DNA of 64,000 nt from Hormiphora californensis (Eukaryota > Ctenophora > Tentaculata > Cydippida > Pleurobrachiidae). Below are positions 55,412 to 64,000 of the stretch, piece by piece. The notes under the pieces are model-generated. The model made no database searches, was not told the origin of the DNA, and saw only the letters and a list, made by a program, of their open reading frames with translations. Position 1 is the stretch's first letter; every line of letters starts with the position of its first letter. The translations under genes and the position numbers were made by a program. The stretch lies in contig CM035361.1 in NCBI GenBank assembly GCA_020137815.1, positions 456,363 through 520,362 on the forward strand, given 5' to 3'.

Positions 55412-55950
55412 GGGTGCGATTATAATCTGGGTGCCTTGCAGCGTGTTTACAGGTGCGCACTGCCAAAAAAATACACCTAAAACCACTTAGACCGACTTTT
55501 TTCAAACGGCTATAGCCACGCAACCACATGGCCGATTTGAGTAAACTAAACGGTATCTGATAGAAAATCGATAGCCCTAACCAATAACCCCAAACAAAAC
55601 CCTAACCCGACCCTAACAACAGCCCTAACCCGTCTCGAACGCCAAATCGAAGAAATGTTAGCAATGGAAGGCAGTCCAGCGTTAAAATCTGGGTGTTTTG
55701 AGAGAGCTGACAAACGGTTTTGGGACGGTTTTTTAGGGTTAGGGCTAAAGTAGGGTTAGGGTTTGGGTTGGGGTTAGGCCTTGACATTCCCTACCAGATA
55801 AACTTTGAATTAGCCAAAACGGTTGAGTGGTTTGGCGGTTAGAGCCATTTTAGTGAATCAACTTTTTTGGCAACACGCACCTGTAAACAGGCCTCCAAAC
55901 ACCCAGATCGTAACGGCGCCCTGGAAGGCACCCAGATTTTAACATTTTAC
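55412..55950. mobile_element. 539-bp MITE with 9-bp TSD, TTAGGG-rich interior
   Basis: The ends (GCGATTATAATCTGGGTGCC... / ...GGCACCCAGATTTTAACATT) are inverted. GCGCATGAC flanks both sides (55403-55411, 55951-55959), a 9-bp duplication typical of Mutator-like elements. The interior shares ~100 bp with the element at 56041-56313 and contains degenerate telomere-like CCCTAACCC / GGGTTAGGG strings (55565-55640, 55735-55780). Confidence 0.85.
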
Positions 55951-55984
55951 GCGCATGACAAGCCAAGCACTTTGCACTTGTGGG

Positions 55985-56357
55985 AAACAGCAATCCGACA
56001 CCGGGGTCTCAGATAATAAACGCACACCACGATCGGTCACGGAAAACGTTAAAATCTGGGTGCCTTCCATTGCTTACAATTCGTAGTTTTGGCGCGCGCG
56101 ACGGGTTAGGGCTATCCGTTAGGGTCTGGTTAGGGTTTGGTTTGGGGTTATCGGTTAGGGCTATCGATTCTCTAACAGATACCGTTTAGTTTACTCAAAT
56201 TGGCCATGTGGTTGCGTGGCTATAGCCGTTTGAAAAAAAGTCGGTCTAAGTGTACTCTTTTGGTAGCGCGCATCTGTAAACAGGCTGCAAGGCACCCAGA
56301 TTATAATCGCGCCCATCGGTCACAGAGTGAACCTGCAAAGTGGTTAACACACCGAAG
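55985..56357. mobile_element. AAACAGCAATCCGACA MITE, copy 3, interrupted and truncated
   Basis: 55985-56040 and 56314-56357 together match one end of the 144-bp MITE at 23917. They are split by the insertion at 56041-56313. The right part of the MITE beyond ACCGAAGT is missing. Confidence 0.85.
56041..56313. mobile_element. 273-bp MITE inserted into another MITE
   Basis: The ends (TTAAAATCTGGGTGCCTTCC / GCAAGGCACCCAGATTATAA) belong to the same family as 55412-55950. It is flanked by the 9-bp duplication ATCGGTCAC (56032-56040, 56314-56322), which lies inside the older AAACAGCAATCC MITE. Confidence 0.9.
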
Positions 56358-56776
56358 TAAAGTGCACTTGTTGATTTTTTTTCAAATAATTTTAATCAGG
56401 AGCCGCGCGATAAACGCGCAAAACAAATACGCGCAACAACAATCTGCAGAACAAGGATATCATCACAGTCGTTCTACGGTGGCAGATTCCGGCCAAGTGT
56501 TTTTTAGTCAAGTGAAATATTTTTGCTTGAAGTTTTATAAAAAATTTATTTCAAAATAAAAATAAACATGTCCTTAAAATTATTGGCCGGAATCTGCCAT
56601 GCGAGTGGCAGATCAGTGGATGATCAGTCTGTGATTTGATCGGTTTATGCAAAACCATGCGGTAAAAGAGACAAACAAACTCCTTTATTTAATTTAGGTC
56701 AAATAAATATAATTGTTCGAACTGTTTAACTAGAGAAGTTGTTTCGGAAAATTGCGTGGCACAAGTGTGCATCAAC
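56358..56776. other. unassigned sequence between MITEs and microsatellite
   Basis: It contains a GCAGATTCCGGCCAA / GGCCGGAATCTGCC inverted pair (56481, 56584), so probably another small hairpin element. No gene is seen. Confidence 0.5.
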
Positions 56777-57165
56777 ACCATCTCCTCTCCTCTCCTCTCT
56801 TCTCTTCTCTTCTCCTCTCCTCTCCTCTCCTCTCCTCTCCTCTCCTCTCCTCTCCTCTCCTCTCCTCTCCTCTCCTCTCCTCTCCTCTCCTCTCCTCTCC
56901 TCTCCTCTCCTCTCCTCTCCTCTCCTCTCCTCTCCTCTCCTCTCCTCTCCTCTCCCTCTCTTCTCCCTCTCTTCTCCCTCTCTTCTCCCTCTCTTCTCCC
57001 TCTCTTCTCCCTCTCTTCTCCCTCTCTTCTCCCTCTCTTCTCCCTCTCTTCTCCTTTCCCTTTCTCCTCCCTTCCCTCTCTTCTCCTTTCCCTTTCTCCT
57101 CTCTCCTCCCTTCCCTCTCTTATCCTTTCCCTTTCTCCTCTCTCCTCCCTCTCTTTCCTCTCTCT
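56777..57165. repeat. (TCTCC)n and (TCTTCTCCC)n microsatellite
   Basis: Pure TCTCC units at 56777-56955 pass into CTCTTCTCCCT units to about 57165. The very long SPLLS and RRGEE frames are translations of this repeat. Confidence 0.97.
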
Positions 57166-57179
57166 CAATAGGAGTGAGA

Positions 57180-57370
57180 ATAAGAGAGAGAGATGAAAGA
57201 GGGAGAGAGAGGACTCGACAGAGAGGAGAGAGAGGAAAGAGAGAGGAAAGAGAGAGGAGAGAGAAAGAGAGAAGATAGAGAGAGACAGAGAGAGACAGAG
57301 AGAGACAGAGAGAGACAGAGAGAGACAGAGAGAGACAGAGAGAGACAGAGAGAGACAGAGAGAGACAGAC

Positions 57371-57446
<76 letters not shown>

Positions 57447-57458
57447 GAGAGAGAGTCT
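57180..57458. repeat. (GA)n / (GACA)n microsatellite
   Basis: GA repeats with AGAGACAGAG units at 57280-57370. Non-coding. Confidence 0.97.
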
Positions 57459-57474
57459 CATTTAAATACTTTTA

Positions 57475-57677
57475 TTTAGCCCTAATTAGCACTTGGGTTT
57501 ATTTCTCAGTCATACTTGAATATCTTGACAGTTTCAAGATCGAGACTTTTTATTGAGAGGTTAGAATGATATGGCCAAGATCCTTCTAACCTCTCAATAA
57601 AAAGTCTCTATCTTGAAACTGTCAGGAAATTAAGGTATAACTGAGAAATAAACCCAAGTGCTAATTAGCGCTAAATT
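57475..57677. mobile_element. 203-bp hairpin MITE
   Basis: Two ~95-bp arms (ATTTAGCCCTAATTAGCACT... and ...AGTGCTAATTAGCGCTAAAT) are near-perfect reverse complements around a short GGCCAAGATCC loop. No coding capacity. Confidence 0.9.
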
Positions 57678-57825
57678 TAGGAAGAACAATACAATGCTGT
57701 ACAACAATCAGAAATACAATGTCCAACTGTATACCACCGTATAATTTTCAATGTCCATATCCATATCAATGATTGTCATCTTGCACCTTCCTTGTTTCAA
57801 CTTTCCCTCGTGTATCCCAGCAACA

Positions 57826-60800
57826 CCTCAAATGACCTGGGGTTGGGGGGGGGAGTTAGGTAAATGAAATCAAAATTTCTTCAACTAAACACCAGGCCTT
57901 GGTGCCAAGTCCTGGTGGTGTTTAGTTGAAGAGAAATACATTGTTAACTAGGGGTTGTCATCAATGATAATAAGGTGGGAGAGATGCAGGACTTGGCGGC
58001 CCTGTCAGGCCAATGCTCTGACCACAGTTCTCGCGCGCTCCGCGAGAATGGGTCAGGCCAATGCTCTGACAGTGGCGGCCTTTTAATTTCCCAAATTTTA
58101 TTACTTCAACAATCGACTTGACTAGAGCCCACTATATTTGGTTTGCAAACTGCTGTGTATAACTGATATCAAATGGGAACAATGAGGGGGACGTTAGGAG
58201 TCTGTAGAAGGTTGTGAAGCTTCTCATTGTCCCTTATGGTGAACCCCAAACAACAGTCCAACGGCGCTGGTGACACAGAACCGCCAACCAACCTACCGAC
58301 TGGTCGATTGACGATCCCACCTCCACTATTGGGCGGACCCGGGAGAATGGACCTACCACGTCGTGTCTTTACAAGTAGCCGGTTCGGTTGTCAATCGACC
58401 CGACTACTCGCCAGTTTGTGTTGCCGCCCCCGGCAATGCGCTGCTGTCAACGCACTACCAGAACACATCCAGCCGAACAAAGCTCTCTGTGCTTAGCATT
58501 AACTTTACATTTGTACGTTCCCATTATTGTGTGCGGTATACATCAGTTAACAGAAGTTTGCCATAAGATCTCGTGGCCTGAGCCAGTCACACAGCTGCAG
58601 GTGCTAGGACTGCTACAACATTTCAAGCCAAAAACGGTCCAATCCAGCCAATTGGACCACTCGAGTATCAGAAATTTTTAATAAATTAACTACTTAACTT
58701 ATATTTATTACATAATTGGCAGCTATGATTTAAATCTACAATCTACTGTCTGCATTTTAACCAGTTATCGAGTTAACTGGGCGCAGCGACAACTGCACTA
58801 TGCTCAGATTTGATGAGTAACACCCGGGTTAATAACTTTGGGGGTCAAGGACAACTGACATATGAACCAGAAATTCAGTGCTTCTAAATATGATAATGCA
58901 GGAAACCCCTTCACGGTTTCACAAAGATTGGCTACTAGGTGAGCAGTTTAGAATGTAGCGTGAAACTCCATTATAGTTTCAACAGATCAAAAAGTTTAGT
59001 GCAAGTAGGCCAGCCTTTCTAGGGTGCATGGATACCCCTGCAGTAATCCATTTCACTTCTATTTGGAGACCGAGCGAGCTGCATGGGTGACTCAAAAGTT
59101 GACAAATTAGAAGAAAATGTGCTATCAAACTGCTTAACATACCGTTGTTAAAGACTCTGTAGGTTCCAAGTGTTTTCAACTCAAACAGCAGCGTGGAATG
59201 CTGACCTCAAAGGACCTGGGGTTGGGGGAGGGGGAGTTAGGTACATGGAATCAAAACTTCTTCAACTAAACACCAGGCCTTGGTGCCAAGTCCTGGCGGT
59301 GTTTAGTTGAAGAGAAATACATTGTTAACTAGGGGTTGTCATCAAAGATAATAAGGTGGGAGAGGTGCAGGACTTGGCAGCCTTTTAATTTCCCAAATTT
59401 TATTACTTCAACATCGACTTGACTAGAGCCCACTATATTTGGTTTGCAAACTGCTGTGTATAACTGATATCAAATGGGAACAATGAGGGGGACGTTAGGA
59501 GTCTGTAGAAGGTTGTGAAGCTTCTCATTGTCCCTTATGGTGAACCCCAAACAACAGTCCAACGGCGCTGGTGACACAGAACCGCCAACCAACCTACCGA
59601 CTGGTCGATTGACGATCCCACCTCCACTATTGGGCGGACCCGGGAGAATGGACCTACCACGTCGTGTCTTTACAAGTAGCCGGTTCGGTTGTCAATCGAC
59701 CCGACTACTCGCCAGTTTGTGTTGCCGCCCCCGGCAATGCGCTGCTGTCAACGCACTACCAGAACACATCCAGCCGAACAAAGCTCTCTGTGCTTAGCAT
59801 TAACTTTACATTTGTACGTTCCCATTATTGTGTGCGGTATACATCAGTTAACAGAAGTTTGCCATAAGATCTCGTGGCCTGAGCCAGTCACACAGCTGCA
59901 GGTGCTAGGACTGCTACAACATTTCAAGCCAAAAACGGTCCAATCCAGCCAATTGGACCACTCGAGTATCAGAAATTTTGAATATATTAACTACTTAACT
60001 TATATTTATTACATAATTGGCAGCTATGATTTAAATCTACAATCTACTGTCTACATTTTGACCAGTTATCGAGTTAACTGGGCGCAGCGACAACTGCACT
60101 ATGCTCAGATTTGATGAGTAACACCCGGGTTAATAACTTTGGGGGTCAAGGACAATTGACATATGAACCAGAAATTCAGTGCTTCTAAATATTATAATGC
60201 AGGAAACCCCTTCACGGTTTCACAAAGATTGGCTACTAGGTGAGCAGTTTAGAATGTAGCCTGAAACTCCATTACAGTTTCAACAGATCAAAAAGTTTAG
60301 TGCAAGTAGGCCAGCCTTTCTAGGGTGCATGGATACCCCTGCAGTAATCCATTTCACTTCTATTTGGAGACCGAGCGAGCTGCATGGGTGACTCAAAAGT
60401 TGACAAATTAGAAGAAAATGTGCTATCAAACTGCTTAACATACCGTTGTTAAAGACTCTGTAGGTTCCAAGTGTTTTCAACTCAAACAGCGGCATGGTAT
60501 GTTGACCTCAAAGGACCTGGGGTTGGGGGAGGGGGAGTTAGGTACATGGAATCAAGACTTCTTCAACTAAACACCAGGCCTTGGTGCCAAGTCCTGGCGG
60601 TGTTTAGTTGAAGAGAAATACATTGTTAACTAGGGGTTGTCATCAAAGATATTAAGGTGGGAGAGGTGCAGGACTTGGCGGCCGTTTAATTTCCCAAATT
60701 TTATTACTTCAACAATCGACTTGACTAGAGCCCACTATATTTGGTTTGCAAACTACTGTGTATAACTGATATCAAATGGGAACAATGAGGGGGACGTTAG

Positions 60801-62662
60801 GAGTCTGTAGAAGGTTGTGAAGCTTCTCATTGTCCCTTATGGTGAACCCCAAACAACAGTCCAACGGCGCTGGTGACACAGAACCGCCAACCAACACTAC
60901 CGACTGGTCGATTGACGATCCCACCTCCACTATTGGGCGGAACCCGGGAGAATGGACCTACCACGTCGTGTCTTTACAAGTAGCCGGTTCGGTTGTCAAT
61001 CGACCCGACTACTCGCCAGTTTGTGTTGCCGCCCCCGGCAATGCGCTGCTGTCAACGCACTACCAGAAACACATCCAGCCGAACAAAGCTCTCTGTGCTT
61101 AGCATTAACTTTACATTTGTACGTTCCCATTATTGTGTGCGGTATACATCAGTTAACAGAAGTTTGCCATAAGATCTCGTGGCCTGAGCCAGTCACACAG
61201 CTGCAGGTGCTAGGACTGCTACAACATTTCAAGCCAAAAACGGTCCAATCCAGCAAATTGGACCACTCGAGTATCAGAAATTTTGAATATATTAACTACT
61301 TAACTTATATTTATTACATAATTGGCAGCTATGATTTAAATCTACAATCTACTGTCTACATTTTGACCAGTTATCGAGTTAACTGGGCGCAGCGACAACT
61401 GCACTATGCTCAGATTTGATGAGTAACACCCGGGTTAATAACTTTGGGGGTCAAGGACAATTGACATATGAACCAGAAATTCAGTGCTTCTAAATATTAT
61501 AATGCAGGAAACCCCTTCACGGTTTCACAAAGATTGGCTACAAGGTGAGCAGTTTAGAATGTAGCCTGAAACTCCATTACAGTTTCAACAGATCAAAACG
61601 TTTAGTGCAAGTAGGACAGCCTTACTAGTGTGCATGGATACCCCTGCAGTAATTCCATTCCATTCTATAGTTGGAGACCAAGCGAGCTGCATGGGTGGCT
61701 CAAAAGTTGACAAATTAGAAGAAAATGTGTTGTCAAACTGCTATCATAACATACCGTTGTTCAAGGCTCTGTAGGTTCCAAGTGTTTTTGGTTCAAACTG
61801 CAACGTGGTATGTTGACCTCAAAGGACCTGGGGTTGGGGGAGGGGAGTTAGGTACATGGAATGAAAACTTGAGAAGTTTCTTCAAGTAAACGCATGGCCT
61901 TGACTGCTTAGTGTTTATAAACCCAGAGGGCAGAACACAAAAAATAACTCATCTTACTACAGACAAAATACAGGTGCTATGACCTACCAAGTTCCTATTA
62001 AATCACTTCCAAATTCTGAAGCACACCAAAACAGGAAGCTAAAGTCAGTTGACGGCCGACAATAGTCCAGTAAAGTATGTGTAAATTAGAATTAGGAAAT
62101 GATCTCGCCAGACCTTGATGAGTCATAACAGACAGCCCGGAGCCAGTCACACAGCTGCAGGTGCTAGGACTGCTGCAACATTTCAAGCCAAAAACAGTCC
62201 AATCCAGTCAATTGGACCTCTTGAACATCAGAAATTTTGAATATGATTACATATTTGGCAGCTATGATTTACATCTACAATCTACTGCCTACATTTTAAC
62301 CAGTTATCGAGTTAACTGGGTGCAGCGACAACTGCTATGCTCAGATTTGGTGAGTAACACCCGGGTTAATAACTTTGGGGGTCAAGGATAATTGACATAT
62401 GAACCAGAAATTCAGTGCTTCATAATACGTATGCATGAAACCCCTTCACGGTTTCGCAAAGAAAGGCTACTATGTGAGCAATTTAGAATGTAGCCTGAAA
62501 CTCCGTCACAGTTTCAACAGATCAAAAAGTTTAGTGCAAGTAGGCCAGCCTTACTAGTGTGCATGGATACCCCTGCAGTAATCCATTTCACTTCTATTTG
62601 GAGACCGAGCGAGCTGCATGGGTGACTCAAAAGTTGACAAATTAGAAGAAAATGTGTTGTCA
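57826..62662 (+). repeat. tandem array of four ~1.3-kb units
   Basis: Unit starts (at AAxGACCTGGGGTTGGGGG) are near 57826, 59207, 60508 and 61817, giving periods of 1381, 1301 and 1309 bp. Unit 1 is longer only because of a MITE insertion (58002-58080). Unit 4 lacks the central ~0.5 kb. Units 1-3 are highly similar and each has an 89-90 codon frame (MSLMVNPKQQSNGAGDTEPP...) near 58227, 59528 and 60830. I cannot assign a function; another frame of the same stretch (WTYHVVSLQVAGSVVN) also looks protein-like. It may be a fragment of a duplicated gene. Confidence 0.9.
58002..58072. mobile_element. 71-bp CTGTCAGG MITE with empty sites in sister units
   Basis: CTGTCAGG...CTGACAG with the CTCGCGCGCTCCGCGAG core is flanked by TGGCGGCC (57994-58001, 58073-58080). 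Units 2 and 3 of the array have a single TGGCAGCC or TGGCGGCC at the homologous place with no insertion, so the 8-bp duplication is proven. Confidence 0.95.
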
Positions 62663-63793
62663 CTTATTGCTATAGGACTGAAATGCCCGGACATGAGCCA
62701 TTTATTTTACCCCTAGCGTCAAACATAACAGACAGGATCCCACCCAATCACGAAAAGTAACACAAAGTAACGATTGATTCATCGATTTGATTGACTGCCC
62801 TATCAATGACTATTATAGATAACCTCACATCCAATAACCCCAATTTTAAAAATAGGACAGCAAATCACCCTCAAGTTGCCATAACAGAATGCAAGTTGGA
62901 AAGAGACCTGTCGAGTAACGACCAAAAATTTAACACCCCCATGCAGTTTCCTATTAGACACAAGACGATAGGAAACATCCATATTGCCATAAAAATTTGA
63001 ACACCGGTGTTATGGCATGGAAGCACCAATACCAAATCATTCCCATTCTTGAATTACATCCTCAATTGGATACCATCCCCACAACCGATGTTTGGATATG
63101 TATGCTTGGTCTTCGGCTGGTTACCGCCAAAACATACACCAAAGGTTGCTTGACGTATAACGCAAGGTCATGTGATTGAATACAGTACAGATTCTCACAG
63201 TTCAGAACACAAGCATTCTTCTTATGGCAATATGGATCTGATCCTACTAGGCAGGGGGAAGTTGCACCCGAGACCCAAGAGTGTAATAGCAATTGTACCC
63301 CCAGTGGCCTAGTTACTCAATAACAGTGGCCATGAAGTGTAGAAAGGACACGATTGATATCAACACCCCCATCCATTTTTGACCTTTTTGACCTCCCCAG
63401 CAGTTTAATTTTTAGTAGTCTACACATTTGAACCGAAAATTTGAAATTCTGAGATTTGAAGTGTAGTTGTCGACAGGACTGCCCCCCAGGATTAGTTCTT
63501 ACCTTGTTCGCAGAGACAAAAAGATACAAACGTCCAACATCCTCTACAGATCCTGAATGTCCCCTCTTGTTAAATACTCTTTGCCAATATCACGATCCTC
63601 TTACAACTCCTGAGAGCACGGTGTTAGCGAGAGAGTCAAGGATTTCAAGGGAGCAATTAAATTATAGCTCAAATCGCATAAATAATAAAGTGTGTGTGTC
63701 TTGAGTTAACTTTATAATGTATCAGTTACCTTGTTTAGCTGGGTGGGATGTTACAGCTTGGACTGGGTAGGTAGTAACTGTAGTAGCAGGATC
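62663..63793. other. right-flank sequence, no confident gene
   Basis: Mixed sequence with several short frames of 60-80 codons on both strands, none with family features, splice-linked partners or periodicity. No repeats are recognised apart from short A-rich stretches. Confidence 0.5.
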
Positions 63794-64000
63794 TCACAAA
63801 ACAGGGTATCTGGGAGAGAGAGAGAGCACAATGATAGAGATATTCAGTAAAGCAAATAGGATGACCTTGTCAGAGCATATATGTATTGTCATTCCTTTGA
63901 GAGCGAGAACCACGGTCAGAGTATTGGCTTAACAAAGGTAACAAGCGAGGCAAGTAGTAGGGACTCACCTTTTGATCAGAGAGGCAATCAGGAATAGAAA
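63794..64000 (-). CDS. possible 3' end of a membrane-protein gene (partial)
   Basis: On the minus strand, 64000-63969 encodes a hydrophobic FLFLIASLIK followed by a strong donor (AAAAG|GTGAGT). A good acceptor (CTCTCTCTCCCAG) at 63810 joins in phase to R-Y-P-V-L and a stop at 63794. This would be the last membrane helix and tail of a gene entering from the right edge. Only about 15 residues are visible, so this is a weak call. Confidence 0.3.

Noticed and set aside
56689-57278. Frames up to 179 codons rich in SPLLSS or RRGEE
   Set aside because: Pure (TCTCC)n and CTCTTCTCCC repeats are open in all frames; no coding signal.

Overview
The window is eukaryotic, nuclear and almost certainly from an invertebrate metazoan. 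It has spliceosomal genes with short GT-AG introns, two Pol III tRNA-Asp genes, a Ty3/Gypsy LTR retrotransposon, many small non-autonomous DNA transposons (MITEs) and long GA/CT microsatellites. The gene set (PARP1, HAUS4, RPL18A, NEDD8, LCLAT1, TMF1, WDR20, a sushi-domain secreted protein) fits an animal. The compact, intron-rich, MITE-dense layout would suit a sponge or another early-branching animal, but that placement is inference. Exon boundaries were derived by hand from reading frame, splice consensus and known protein families. In the multi-exon models the exon phases add up exactly, except at one TMF1 junction.

Layout. 1-13.9 kb: 5' two-thirds of a minus-strand PARP1 gene; its catalytic end lies off the left edge. 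Its introns hold two tRNA-Asp genes, a TIR element, a complete 7.1 kb Gypsy element with identical LTRs and an ATAG target duplication, and a same-strand nested secreted-protein ORF. 14.0-22.7 kb: minus-strand HAUS4-like gene, RPL18A, NEDD8 and an LCLAT1-type acyltransferase. 22.7-24.4 kb: divergent intergenic region packed with MITEs. 24.4-33.2 kb: plus-strand TMF1 golgin, 22 exons. 33.9-36.3 kb: three tandem copies of a small acidic single-pass protein gene, one intact and two broken. 36.9-39.7 kb: small unrecognised genes. 41.3-49.2 kb: minus-strand WDR20, 15 exons, with a plus-strand sushi gene nested in one intron. 50.9-52.0 kb: a small type I membrane protein. 52.5-57.7 kb: stacked DNA transposons and microsatellites. 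57.8-62.7 kb: four tandem copies of a ~1.3 kb unit. 63.8-64.0 kb: the end of a possible minus-strand gene.

The most unusual signal is an interplay between repeats and 5' splice sites. In TMF1 a 16-bp minisatellite is an amplification of the exon 20 donor, giving about 55 consecutive GTAAAG donors. The protein frame downstream is only restored if a donor inside the array is used. Independently, four MITE insertions, three of them from one family, lie within the first 10-16 nt of introns of three genes. In two of these the target-site duplication is the splice donor itself. A WDR20 intron also begins with a donor-like minisatellite.

As far as can be read, the genes are unrelated housekeeping neighbours (DNA damage signalling, spindle augmin, translation, neddylation, phospholipid remodelling, Golgi tethering, deubiquitinase regulation) and do not form a pathway cluster.
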